A DNA stretch of 64,000 nt from Dryas octopetala (GCA_963921425.1 OY992833.1:25220698-25284697); one strand, 5' to 3'; shown: positions 38,055 to 49,943, counted from the stretch's first letter. Notes: a model not told the origin generated them from the letters alone. Program-made: numbers and translations.

Positions 38055-38746
38055 AAGGGCCAGTTTGGTATTGCTGTGTGAAAAAACAGCTGTGAGGTAA
38101 AACAGCTGTGAAGTAAAGTCAGCTGTAAAATAAAGCAGTTGAGTGTTTGGTAAAGTATGTTTTCAAAAGTGCTATGAGTGCAAAAAACAGTATCAAAGTG
38201 TTTGGTAAATGTTAATGTAAAAGTGTTGTGATTGTGTATAATTACTAAAATAGACGTGATACTAAAGTGTCTTTCACTTATTTGTTTGGTAAAAATAAAA
38301 TGTGTTTTACTTGTTTTTTAAATTTTTGGCTACAAATTTTTATTAACATTAATTTTTCTAAGAACAACATTATTAAATAACTATGTCTATTATTTTTTTA
38401 GGTATATTATAATTTTAATCGTGCAAATAAAATATCATAATTAATTATCACAATATAAAATATAACTAACAATGGACATATTTTTTAATTTAAAATAAAC
38501 AAATTAAAAATATAGAAATCAATGAGGATATTATGGGTAAAATAAAATATTCATTGTTGCTGTGATTCACTGCAGCTTTCAAAAGTACCTAGAAACCTGT
38601 TTTCTGTTTTTGTTGTGGGGAGTTGAGAATTGTGAGAAAAAGCAGTTTTTAATTTTTTTACCAAACACCAAAATTGTTGTAGGTGATTGAGAATTGTCAT
38701 CCACAGCAGCTTTTGGGTCTTCCACCGCAATCCCAAACGGGGCCTT
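38055..38746. mobile_element. hAT-type MITE (about 690 bp)
   Basis: The left end AAGGGCCAGTTTGGTATTGC and right end (reverse complement) AAGGCCCCGTTTGGGATTGC share 17 of 20 bases. The (G)GCC..GTTTGG(T/G)ATTG ends are common in plant hAT-derived MITEs. Subterminal CAGCTGTGA and CTGTGATTCACTGCAGCT motifs occur. The interior is AT-rich and non-coding. A clean 8-bp target duplication cannot be assigned: the flanks CTTAGACT/CTTAGACC overlap the ends. Confidence 0.7.
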
Positions 38747-38759
38747 AGACCGGTAGTGA

Positions 38760-39090
38760 TTTAGGGTTTTTAATTAAGTCATTTTATTTTTCTTCTTTAA
38801 CAACTTTATGCTAGGTTTTAACTCCAAAATTTTGGGCTCCACCCAAAATCTCAGAGTTAAAAACTTAACATGCAGCCTCTACAAAGTATACTCTACACCC
38901 TAGGAGGGGAAATACCCTTCAAATAGAGGAAAATACCCTTCAAATCGGGAAAAGACTTTATTATGAATTAAAAGAATTTTCTTATAAATTATTATGTTTT
39001 AAAAGAATTTTCTTATAAATTTTAAAACACTCATGGTCTTCATCTAAAAACTATTTTTCTAAAGTACCTAAGTCTAATTAACTCTAAAAT
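38760..39090. repeat. Dispersed repeat, copy A
   Basis: Shares with 44330-44860, in the same orientation, the blocks TAGGTTTTAA, CTCTACA, ACTCTA(CA/AA)C(C/T)CTAGGAGGG, GACTTTATTATGAATTAAAA and ATTTTAAAACA plus CATCTAAAAA. The class is unknown; no terminal structure or coding capacity is seen. Confidence 0.6.
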
Positions 39091-39164
39091 ATTTATATGC
39101 TTCACAATTCTAGCTGTGATGATAAACCCCTAACCCACATCTAAGTCTTGTAACTTCTTAGAAG

Positions 39165-39632
39165 GGCCTGTTTTGTTCAAGTTTTAAAAGCGTGAAAATG
39201 TGAAAATAATTTCATTCTCATATTTGATAAGTGCAATCATAGGAATTGGTTTCTTGGCCCATGAAAATCTGATGTACCCAAATGAGGAAAATAAATCCCT
39301 CTTGCTTCAGTTTTGTTTTCCCTCCCTTAGGAAAACATTTACTACACTTATTATAAACAATTATAGCCCTTTCAATATTTGATAATAACCATTTTATGCA
39401 AAACAAATTCTTCACATTATATAAATAATAAATGAGGGTATAATTGAAAAACTTACCAATTTTTATTTCATATTCCTGCACAAACTAAACATGAAAATGT
39501 AAATAAAAAAGTAATTTCTGGTTTAATTTCCCAGCATTACCAAACACAAGAATGAGAATCTTACATACATTCCATTTTTCTTGAAAAATACATAGAAATT
39601 GAGAAATCAATTCCATGAACCAAACGAACGCT
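39165..39632. mobile_element. Degenerate MITE-like element
   Basis: The left side GGGCCTGTTTTGTTCAAG and the reverse complement of the right side (AGCGTTCGTTTGGTTCATGG) align loosely. Inner ATTCTCAT and ATGAGAAT blocks are inverted. Target duplication unclear; assignment tentative. Confidence 0.35.
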
Positions 39633-40508
39633 AATGTATAACTCAATATTAGAAAGTAAATGAGTTCCCAATTACATTAAAAATAGCTAAACGAGTTCCT
39701 TGTGTTTTTTTTTTTTTTTTTATCTAAAGCTAAACAGCCTAAACCCAAGTTGAAAACTTTAATTTCAAATGCAGGGAAATAATAATCAATTTCTTAATGC
39801 TGAAATAAATTATTTGGGTATTCGTGCATGAAAAACATACTGTTTGCGAGTGTGTTTCCGATCAAAGGCGTCTATGTTTCCGATCTAAAAATAAACATAC
39901 TGATTTCGAATTTTCAATTCAGATGGCTATTTCGAATTTTCAATCCAAAATAAAATAGTGCGTGCAGGCAGAACACATGCCTTCTTCGACGAAATTTAAT
40001 AGCAATAGTTAATTAATAAGCATAACAAAGTTAGTTCGCAATTTGCAAAGAAAAGGTTAGCATACAACACAATAAATAATACACGTGACCAACAATGATA
40101 ATAATAAGAGATAATAATAATATATAATCTTACAAATAAAAGAATGGTCAGAAATCCAGAAAGAAGACCAGACGAAAGTGTGAGGAAGGTGGTAGACAAA
40201 TGGAATAAATGGTTGCAAGGGCCAAGAGCCATTAATAAAACGTGCATTCCAAAAAAAAGCAATAGGCAAAAGGCAAAAGGCAAAAGGGGTCTTGAGCCAT
40301 ATTCTACAGCACTGCGCATATCCATCTATTGCCTATTTGCCCCTTTGAGAAGCAACCAAGCAAACATTAATGATACATATATTTGATTCATACTAGTAAC
40401 TATTTTCTGTCTGTCCTATCTTTCTTTCCCATTCTAAGTTTGTAGACTTGAATGCCACTCTTCTTCTTTTTCTTTCTCTTTCTTCTCACAAAAAGCGTAT
40501 AGCGCTTA

Positions 40509-41833
40509 TTAGGCATAACACGTATAGGGGGACACCGAATTCAGCCTGTAATCATGTCAACAACGCGTTCAAATTTTAATTTTATTTTCAAATCACAATT
40601 AATATTATTTTTAATTACCATACTGTTACAGTATTACCCTAATCTTGTTCAAATATTTCCAACGAAATTGTGGTATAAAAAAGGAATTGCAAGAAATTCG
40701 TGAGAAAAATTACCTCTCCTTGCGCTTCTCTAGGAACCTCTGCAGTGAACTTCCACGGGAAAGTGGCAGATCTGCAATATAAACCAATATTAATTTACTT
40801 TATTCAAAAATAAACACATAAATAAGAAAACTCCCAGCGCAGCTCTACCATTACAACTTTTTTTTTCTTTTTTTGAAAAAAGAGAGTAAAAGAATCACAA
40901 AAAAACCATAAGGACAATAAATACGTAGAAAAACGTTTTAGTTAACCTCTTCCTTGTGATATGGTGTATCATTCTGACTTAATCACTTTACCACCAGTAA
41001 TTTTTATTTTTATTTCTTATTAATACCACCCAGTAATTTAAAAATTGCTACTGTACTTTTTGGAAGGCTTATGTTAGAAATTTGGAAGGTTGATGGGAAA
41101 GTGAAAATGGGCTATATACATTCCACATAAACAAAAAGGGTATAAATTTAAAGTAAAGTTTTTCCTTAGTCCTTAGAATGTAGAATAATACAAACAAGAG
41201 TCCGCGGGAGTTGAAGCAAAATAAGCAGAAATAGAAAGCCATATTACAGTGAAAATAAGAGAGACACTAACTTCCGCTAAGTTTTGATGATTCTGCCGCA
41301 GCGGCTTTGGGCTTTCCTTCAAAGGCAAGCTTCAGAATGCTTTCCGCCTATACAAATTGCAATCATTTTGATTATCTCTTAATAAGAATTATATATAACA
41401 AAATAATAATCATGAATGAAGAAGAAGAACAAACCTTATCGCAAGGAACATCGAAAACAGAGACGGTTCCATTGTAGAAAATGGTGAGAGGCGCTGTGTC
41501 TGAAGCGGAAACGGCAGGCCTGAAAGCAACGGCGGCGCCGGTGGGAACGTAAAGAGGCAAAGGGGGAAATGGGGTTTGGTCTGTTTTGGGACTGGACGGC
41601 ACCGAGAAGGATTTGGTGGGAGTCGGAGGAAGTGAAGCAGAAGCAGAACCGGATGCAATGACGAATTTGAGAACTTCAGGGTTGATTTTGGAAATGGCAG
41701 TCTGAATGTCCCGGAAGCTCCTCTGGCTGTGGAGGAACTTCTGGAACTGGGATTTGGAGGAGGAGCTGTCACGCTGCTGCTGCTGCTGCTCATCCCTCCC
41801 AAACAAATCAAGCTCAACGGTTGCTCGGGACAT
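40509..41833 (-). CDS. JAZ10: Jasmonate ZIM-domain repressor, JAZ10/TIFY9 type
   Basis: Four exons join to 189 residues: 41833-41435, 41347-41272, 40771-40714 and 40545-40509, all GT-AG. Residues ~29-50 (FQKFLHSQRSFRDIQTAISK) match the extra N-terminal MYC-binding segment peculiar to JAZ10-type proteins. The TIFY/ZIM motif lies at 117-120 (TIFYNGTVSVFDVP) and mediates dimerisation and NINJA binding. The Jas motif at ~160-178 is LPLSRGSSLQRFLEKRKER, and the last exon adds LNSVSPY. JAZ proteins repress MYC2-class factors and are degraded via COI1-jasmonoyl-isoleucine. The degron part LPLSRG differs from the usual LPIARR. The last intron falls exactly inside the Jas region, as in the conserved Jas intron; if retained, the frame reads AGG TAA and stops right after KER. 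The start is the only ATG fitting the MSRATVELDL family N-terminus. Confidence 0.95.
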
Positions 41834-42920
41834 GTTTTGTTTCTAGTTTGAAATGGGTTTTGGTCAGAATAGGGAATGTTGGGCTTCACAAGGTTGATAA
41901 GGGACTTAAATGGAATCTGCCGAGAACGCAGCGACTTTAAAGGACACCACGAGATTCATGTAATGGGGGTGAGTTGAGTCAGAGAAAGAGAGGAGAGGGG
42001 GGATGTTGAGCGTTTTTTGTGCTTAATTGCCACACGTCTTCCACGAGGAGTACTCTCATGACTCATCAATCAATAAATAAACTCAAAAATAAAATCACAA
42101 AGAAAAAGAGAGACAGAAACGGGTCCAACCAATACATTCACTGTTTCCTTTTGTTATCCAAATGAAATAAAAAAATAATAACTAGTAAAAAGGGGGGTCC
42201 GAATAGCCATTTAAGACCCCGTACCCATCACTGACTTGACCCGTGTGCTTGGGTTCAACTTTTGTCAAATTATTGAAATGTTTCACATATTTTTCGGATG
42301 AATTGAATTGGATTTTCCCTCAAGGTTTTCAGATTTGTTTGCTGGAGTACAACTGCAGAACCTCGTGGTCTTGCTTTTCTAGAGGCCAACAATTCCACTT
42401 CCCTTTTTTTATTATTATTTATCAACCCCTGTTCTCTTTTACTTTGAATGCTTTTAAATGTTCTCTTGCTTTTACTTTTCTTTCTACTTTCCTGCAGGTT
42501 CTAAGCTTATATCAATTTATTTTTTATTTTTTTTGTTGCTAAATACTATACAATAAATATAAGTATATGCCAAAGGCCCAGAAGAACAGCTTGTGTGGAC
42601 TTTTAATTACTTTTTCTCAAATTGAGTGATCAAGTTTGTCACATTTATGTTTTGGTTGGATGCTTGGGCAGCAACAAAGTGAGCTCGAGTGATACTATGC
42701 CAAATGTACAATTACATTGAAATTGGGTGATCCACTGACTTGAATAATTGAAAATTGGATTAATTAAAATAAATAGATGAGTTTGCCTGGCTAACAAACT
42801 TTACCTGGTTTGTCAATGGTGTGCGAAGAATAAACTATGAAATGTTTCAACTTAATTAGTACCTTAATAATAAGGTGGCCAAAGATTAGGTAAGCCAATT
42901 GATGTTCTTGGTCTTTTTGT

Positions 42921-43590
42921 CACGTGCTGATAATTATTTTAGCAGCATGATTTACGTTTGATCTAGGATGGACATCTGCCCTGCAGCCTAAGCTTACCTA
43001 ATCAAATCATGATTAGGTAATATGCTTGAACAACATAATGCATGTGTTTATATACTATAGCTCAAATGCGCTACACCATTTGGTGAAGGTAATATGCTTG
43101 CGGCTTATTACAATATTCTCTAATTTCAGATATACAGTGTAGGGTGTGAGAGAGCATTTTAGTTCATTTAAATGTTTTAACGAATTATAGGAGTAGAAAG
43201 TGTAATATACCTTTCTTTAAAAAAAAAAAAAGAGAAAAAAAAAACCAATTTGGCCCAATTTTTTTATCAATATGAACATAAAAAGAAATATTGGGTGGCG
43301 AAACAATAGATTATTTGGGAAATAAAATCAATAATGGTAAGAAGAGATATTCAATAGTGTTAGGGAGATCACATTTGTTATCACAGGCATTATTTTTCTA
43401 ATAGATTTACTAGTATTGATGTGTCTTATTTCTATTAAAAAAGTGATACACATTATAATACTAAAATATAGTATTTCTAATATTATTCACGAGAGAGATA
43501 TTATGCATCCAGTAATAGCAATTAGCAAATAACGTGAATTGAATGGAAGGAGCACGTGACCGAAATTCCCTGGAGAGTCTTAATCACGTG
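42921..43590. promoter_or_regulatory. G-box (CACGTG) motifs upstream of the JAZ gene
   Basis: CACGTG occurs at 42921-42926, 43553-43558 and 43585-43590, about 1.1 to 1.75 kb upstream of the JAZ10-type start. MYC2-class factors bind G-boxes and feed back on JAZ genes in Arabidopsis. Whether these distant sites matter here is inference; six-base palindromes also arise by chance. Confidence 0.3.
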
Positions 43591-44329
43591 TTGAATTTTA
43601 TGGTCACTTTCACTTATTTTATGAGACAGAGACCGGCAAAAGTCGTCGACTCCTCCTCCACGATAAAGTTACCACCTCTGGATTCCCCCCAAAACCAAAA
43701 CATTCATATATCATATGATCGACTTGAGATTTGATGATTGACTAAGCCCTTAACCCCAACAATTTATTTTTTATTTTTTGTTCTTTAAAAGAATAAAAAA
43801 ATAATAAGACGAAGAAAGCAAGTAGCAAGATTTAAACAACATTGACCGAAAAAACATTTAAACAGCGTGAGTGAGTGAAGTCACGGGGTGGTCCCCAGGA
43901 CTTTGGCCGTAGATACAGGGTCAAGTCAAGTGTGAACTGTGGAAGTTAAGTGGGTGAGGTTTATGAGTTTATGGTGTGAAAAGTGTGAGAGTGTGAAGTG
44001 GGGCCTCCTTTTGTTACTTTATATCGCAGCTCACGCAACAGCTGGTAGTGCTGCCATGACTACTTGGTAGGTACTACTGGTGTCGGTCTGTCAGGTCTTC
44101 AGCCATCGCAGTTGCTAGTTTTCTACCAAGCAATGCAATTTTAACGTGTTTAAATTCAATCTTCATTATTTTCATGTGAATAGTTAATATTCACCGAAAT
44201 GGATTCCAATCCCTTTTGGCTTATTTGCTTCTTTAGGGAAACTCTTATCCCTTCTCTCTCAAGAATCAACTAGGTATAAATTTGCAATTAATTTTACCTT
44301 ATGTATTAAAGCCTTGGAAAAGGTTTTAA

Positions 44330-44860
44330 TTGCAATTCAACAATTTGTTATAGGGAGATTTAGAGTATAGTTTATTTTATGAATTCTTCTTAAATTAAAA
44401 TCGGTAGTAATTTTTAATCAAATTTTTTTATTTTTTATTTTTTGACGACTTTATGTTAGATTTTAATTGCAATTCAACAATTAGTTTTAAGGAGATTTAG
44501 TATATAGTCTATTTTATAAATTTTTGTTTAGACTAAAATCAGTAGTGATTTAAAATTTTTAATCAAGTTTTTTTTTTTTGACATGTTAGGTTTTAATTCC
44601 GAAATTTCTCTACAAAACCCACTCTAAACTCTAGGAGGGAAAATAGCTTTTAAATCGGATAATGACTTTATTATGAATTAAAATAATTTCTTATGAATTA
44701 AAAAACCTTTATTATGAATTTTAAAAAATTTCTTATAAATTAAAGAACTTTATTATGAATTAAAAGAACTTTCTTGTAAATTTTAAAACAGTCATAGTCT
44801 CCATCTAAAAATTATTTTTTAAAAGGACATCAGTCTAAATATCTCTTAATTTTATTACAT
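44330..44860. repeat. Dispersed repeat, copy B
   Basis: A diverged relative of 38760-39090. It also contains an internal partial duplication: TTTTAATTGCAATTCAACAATT occurs near 44324 and 44461, and TTTATTATGAATT occurs several times. Non-coding; class unknown. Confidence 0.6.
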
Positions 44861-45221
44861 GTATACCACCTCTTTAATAGAAATGAAACTCATCATTAAT
44901 AAAAATGTCTCAACTTTATTAAAAAAATGTTACAATAAGATTTAAAAATGAGATCTCTAACATTATAAGCTTCTTTAATAAATAAATAAAAATTAATTCA
45001 TACATTTAATAGAAATACACGAAAAAAACATGTTTTGGTGAAATAGGATCAAAGAATGGAGAAGTTCCTCCTCTCCTTCACGAGATGAGGCCAAGTATTG
45101 TTCATTGCAATTTACTTTTTGTAGGTCACGTCACATCTCATTTAATTATAGGGTGAGCTAACTCACTAAGTTTACCGCACACACATCCATGTTAAAAATT
45201 ATAAATGAGTATTCTATATCA

Positions 45222-46524
45222 AAGGGATGAAATTTCGAAAATTTCGGCAAAATTTTGGTGAAATTTTCGTTTTTTCGAAATTTTATCACATAACCACGAA
45301 ATTTCGGTAATATTTTAGCGAAATTTTTGAAATTTCGATAAGGTTTCACGTGCAATTTTGTAAAATGTCAGCGAAATTTTGCCCAAATTTCGACGAAATT
45401 TCGCGACTATGTCTCTGCCCTTCGGTCGTCCACATCACCTTGGCGTCGAGAAAGTCGTCTTCGATGGTCTGGCTGTTGGGGTCGAGCTTGAGGACGATCT
45501 CGTTGTGCTTTTTGCCGGTGATGAGGTGGGGGAGGAGGCGAGCGACGGCGCGAGGCTGGCTGAGGAAGGAGGGATGAGGCGAGCGGGCTGGCTGGGGAAG
45601 GAGGGAGGAGGCAAGCCGCAGGTGCGGGTGGCGCAAGGAGTGGGTTTTGGTCGCGAGAGGTGGGCGCAGATCACTGGGCGTCTGGGCAAGGAGGGAGAAG
45701 GAAAGGAAGAGTGGAAGAGTGGGCGTCTGGGCACTGGGGGAAAAAGAGGAAAAGGAAAGAAAAAAGGAGGAAGGTCACGGGGGAAGAAGAGGAAAAGGAA
45801 AAATAATAATAATAATAATAATAATAATAAGAGAAAAGAAAAAAAATAAGAGAAAAAAGGAAAGAATTTTTTTTTTTTTAAGGTAAATTGAGATTTAGAG
45901 TCTTTAGGCAATTGGAAAGAAAAAGAAAGGTTTGAGATTTTATTTGGGGTTTGATCTGGTCATTTTGGTGTTTCGTTTAGTTGTAACTTGTAAACATAAA
46001 TTATGAAAAAGAAATTTATCCCCTTATCATGAAGTTTTATTTCCTTAATGTTTTGGTTTTCCAATTTTGATAATTTGTAAAATTGAAATTTTAGGTAAAC
46101 AGTTGTCGCCGCTGCTGCCATCGGATTGGTTCTATTTTAACCCAATTCGACTTAATTTAACTATTGAAGACCATTTCCAAGTCCCTTTGAGTAAACTTGC
46201 TACTTTCCGTTGCCACATTGGTGATTTATTCGTGTAATTTTATTATATAATTATTAATTAGTGACCCATTTTTTTAACAGTATTTGTCTTCAGCGCGCAT
46301 TATATTCACCTTATATCACATGAAACCTACTATATAATTTGGTTTCTTTAATGTTTTTTATCAATGTAGTAGATAATATGTTAAATAAGCATATGGTCAA
46401 ATTTCATTCAAAATTTTCGTATTTTGATAATAATTTTCGTCGTTTTTGTCTAATTTTGTTGAAATCGAAATTTTAATCGAAATTTCCTCGAAAATTTCCT
46501 CGAAACCGAAATTTTACTCCTTGG
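45222..46524. mobile_element. hAT-like element with CGAAATTTCG arrays, 8-bp target duplication
   Basis: Flanked by CTATATCA on both sides (45214-45221 and 46525-46532). The ends AAGGGATGAAATTTCG and (complement) CCAAGGAGTAAAATTTCG are imperfect inverted repeats. Both subterminal regions are packed with GAAATTTCG/CGAAATTTC motifs (about 45225-45405 and 46420-46515). Between them is a GC-rich island (about 45400-45790) with open frames on both strands, for example a minus-strand stretch containing ITGKKHNEIVLKLDPNSQTI. It looks like coding DNA, but I cannot assign it. An (AAT)n run lies at 45803-45831. A non-autonomous element that may carry captured gene sequence. Confidence 0.75.
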
Positions 46525-46603
46525 CTATATCATTTAATATATTAATAGCCTTAATATATTATACTTTTATCATCAATAAAATTTACAGGTTCCAATTTAA
46601 ATA

Positions 46604-47330
46604 AAAGAGTTACTATTTACACACCTTAAAAAAAAAAAAAAAACTTTATACTGATCTTTTTTTTTGCACACCCTTCCTAAATAAAAAAAAAAAAAAAAAA
46701 CACACAAACACCCAATACTTACACGCCCCCTCTCCCCACCTCTCCTCTACCGTTCTACTTCTCTTGCCAGCTATCTTGACAGTATGCTCTCTCTCTCATG
46801 ACGATTCTACTTTCTCTTGGGTTATGAATTTTATTAATTGGGAGAATTTATGATATTCTTTTTAGTTGCAAGATTGATTGTTGATTCAATTTTATTTCAA
46901 AGCTTTGTTTCGAGTGAATCCTATGTTGTTTATAGGTTAGCAATTGAATATATTTTTTTTTCTCGTATTTGTTTTCTAAATTTAGATTGGTTTATAGCTC
47001 AGGGTACTGGTCTTATGTTATAATTCATGCTGCAGAGAAACTTCTTGTGCTGCTCCGAGATGGTCGAAAGCTTGTGGGGATACTTCGATCTTTTGATTCG
47101 GGGGGGAGGTGGTCAAGGTGGGGGTGGGGGTAAGGGGAAGAAGAAGAAGAAAAAAAAAAAAAAAAAGATGAGGTGTGTTGGGTGAAGGAAAGAGAGAGAG
47201 AGAGAGTGTGTGTGTGTACCGGATGGGTTGTGTAGGTGAGGGGAGGAGAAAGAGAGGGAAAGAGGGGAGGGGTAAGGTGGTCTCTTTCTTTGGATCTTTT
47301 TTTCAAAAAAAGTGTGTAAATAACAACACT
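46604..47330. mobile_element. Non-autonomous element carrying an LSM1 exon
   Basis: The ends AGAGTTACTATTTACACACC and (complement) AGTGTTGTTATTTACACACT are imperfect inverted repeats, each followed inward by A- or T-rich tracts. The flanks TTTAAATAA and TATAAATAA match at 8 of 9, a possible target duplication. The interior from about 46735 to 47110 looks like a piece of a plant gene: a CT-rich leader-like stretch, an AT-rich intron-like stretch, then a TGCTGCAG acceptor and a short exon of LSM1 (separate entry). The right third is a GA-rich filler. This is the Pack-type design of a transposon with captured host DNA. Confidence 0.65.
47036..47100 (+). pseudogene. LSM1: Captured LSM1 exon fragment
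   Basis: After a perfect acceptor (TGCTGCAG) the sequence encodes LLVLLRDGRKLVGILRSFD in one frame. This is the Sm1 core of LSM1, the subunit of the cytoplasmic Lsm1-7 complex that promotes mRNA decapping; plant LSM1 reads LLVLLRDGRKLMGTLRSFDQFANAV from memory. The similarity stops abruptly at 47100, where the sequence turns into a GA-rich transposon filler before the next conserved residues (QFANAV). The upstream ~230 bases look like the matching intron. A gene fragment, not a gene. Confidence 0.8.
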
Positions 47331-47751
47331 TATAAATAATTGTATAGATTGATTGTGTAACTGTGTGACAGTATTACATGTGAAATTGTTTGACAAATCA
47401 TTGTTCAAAGTTTCTAGAAAATTGCAAAATCTTGATTTAGAATGTAGACTATTGATGGGACCATTTAACCCTCTTAGATGGGGCTGATGTGTGGCGAACC
47501 ATTGATTTTTCTAACAAATTTTTTTAAAGAAATTCTAATTAGTATATCTAAGTCATAATTTGATGCATATGATTAAATTAGATTTGGATAAAATAAATGA
47601 CTAAATTTTAAAAAAGAAGCTTCAAGAAAAATATAAGAAGAAGATGGACTAATCAAAAGAGAATCAATATTTCTCTCATCTTCTTCCTTAAACTTAGAAG
47701 ACACCTTTTATGGTCTTCCTTAAATGCACATGAATCTAACCATTTGTTTTA

Positions 47752-48185
47752 GGGTTTTTTTTCATATTTAGTACCTGAACTTTGACCATTGTCTTAATGT
47801 GGTACCTAAACTTTTATTTGTCCCAATTGAGTACCTAAACTTTTATTTTGTGTCTAATAGGTACCAAAATGAATTTCTGTTAAAATTATCAACAAAAGTT
47901 AGGGGCAATATAGTCATTTCAAAAAATTTATATTTTATTTTTAATTTTTAATTTTTTTTGTTTGTTGTGTGTTTTTTTTTAATAATTTTAAACATATAAA
48001 GAAAATAATTAAAATATACTTTGACTATATTACCCTTAATTTTTATTGACAATTTTAACAAAAATTCATTTTGGTACCTATTAGACACAAAATAAAAGTT
48101 TAGGTACTCAATTGGAACAAATAAAAGTTTAGGTACCACATTAAGATAAGGGTCAAAGTTTAGGTACTAAATATGAAACAAACCC
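47752..48185. mobile_element. Foldback MITE with perfect 9-bp target duplication
   Basis: The flanks are TTTGTTTTA on both sides (47743-47751 and 48186-48194). The ends GGGTTTTTTTTCATATTTAG and (complement) GGGTTTGTTTCATATTTAG start ~190-bp inverted arms rich in GGTACC/TTTAGGTACC motifs, leaving a short AT-rich centre. A 434-bp Mutator-like foldback element without coding capacity. Confidence 0.9.
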
Positions 48186-48194
48186 TTTGTTTTA

Positions 48195-49943
48195 TCCAAT
48201 TGAATTTCTTAGAGGCCTAAGGGTATATAATTGAATTTCTTCTTCTTCTTTTTCCCGGATGCTACATGTACTAATAAGGTTGTTGGGTACACTTGAAAGC
48301 CCATTTTTTTAGTTGCTTTAAAAATGGGCCATAAAATCCGATCAAGAATAAGGATTGGGGGGAGGGGACCAAGCATCTTGCTGTCTATTGTTTCGGCAAA
48401 GAAAGCTAGGCCCTTGTTAGTTGTTAGGCACCAAGCCCTGCAGGCCTGTATGATGGGCCATGACTAATAAATTGAAAACTTCCATTTACAAGTCTCATAT
48501 CAAACATTTAGACTACTGCTGACCGCTTGAGGTGTTACTTGCAAGAAATTGAGGTTGAATGAATTACTTGCCTTGGCTCCATGCTCTTTTGGGTTTCGTT
48601 GCCTGCAGGGTGCAATTTATCCAATTTGCAAGAATTTGATCTCATTGAACCTTGAGCTGAGGATGAAAGATTTACAGTTCCAAACTGTGAAATTCATGAA
48701 CAAAATGAATGGAGCTCCCCTCAGTGTCACTGAGAGCATAAATGATCATCAGAACCATGAAATTGAAAAACGCAGCAAACCAGTAAATGGATCCATGTTC
48801 CTTGGCCAGTATGGAAAACCTGGAATAGTACCAGTACAAATCATAATGCAACCATCCATTCAGAGACGAATGTGAGCATGCTCAAACAACTCTTCAAACA
48901 TAATGCGAAAAGATGAACATACTTGTATAGTACGAGAATTCACAATAATTTTGAAATTTCCTTCTTTTAACAGATAATGTCAGAATGCAACATGTAAACA
49001 GAGATGTAAACCATTTTGCCAACATAAGATTGGCAAATCACTGGTGGAGTCATGTACCTAGTATAATTTCTTCATGATCTAAATGGGACAATCAGTTTTC
49101 ACTGTTAAAACATATGGAACAGCTAGATACAGAGTAAAAATAAAAACAATTCACAGTGCAGATCAAAACAAATTTAAATATAATTCAACAAGAAGAAGAA
49201 TCAAACAAATAAGCACAGAATTATAACTTAATCACAAGAATATACAATTAAACTCGCCCTACCTATTGAACAAGAAACATAGCCTTGATTGGGAATGTGA
49301 TAGGTGGGCTTGACTAACACATCATTTATTGATAAAAACCCTGTATGGCTGTATGACAATTTTCAGAGGAGCTAATGCTGTAGCTACAAGCTACACCAGA
49401 ACTAAACAAAAACACTGCAATTACCAAAACAGAAAAGGGAATATAACATGCATATTACTGGTCCAACAAATGCATAATCAATATCTAGCACTTATTGACA
49501 AAATAACATCAAAACTATGGCAAAGGATTTTGAAGCAGACCAAAATAACATCAAGCTTACCTATAATCCAAAATCTAAAAATAAATCCAGAATCACACCA
49601 AAGAGACTATAACATCTTTTCAAACAATTGACAAAAGCTATAATCAGAGAGATGGTGCTTAATCCTATGAAACAAAGGGGGCCTGATAGTACTGAGGAAG
49701 GGTGCAGGGGAGTGGCTTGAACAAGAAGGTTCCCATGGCTATGTAGAGATTATAAACCAACAGGATGACAGAGAGAAAAACAGTCACAATTGTTTTGAAA
49801 ACTAGTTTAGTCCCATAAAAAGAAAAGATAAACAAAGGAAACAGAGCAGAGATTATATAGTTTCAGTTTTTATTTCACTTTTTCCTCCCACAACAAAATG
49901 GGAAAACATAGTGATGAACATGCAAAACTCATCGTCATCGTCA
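48195..49943. other. 3' flank of the vWA gene
   Basis: A plus-strand 108-residue frame at 48549-48875 has non-repetitive composition but no recognised domain, so I leave it uncalled. Otherwise AT-rich, with nothing recognised. The stretch next to 49943 is probably the 3' untranslated region of the minus-strand gene. Confidence 0.4.

Noticed and set aside
45379-45911. Overlapping long frames on both strands
   Set aside because: They lie wholly inside a transposon-like element, run into homopolymer and AAT repeats and lack a recognisable domain. Kept only as a possible captured fragment.
48549-48875. 108-residue plus-strand frame near the vWA gene
   Set aside because: No domain recognised and no convincing promoter or splice partners. 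Transcript data would be needed to support it.
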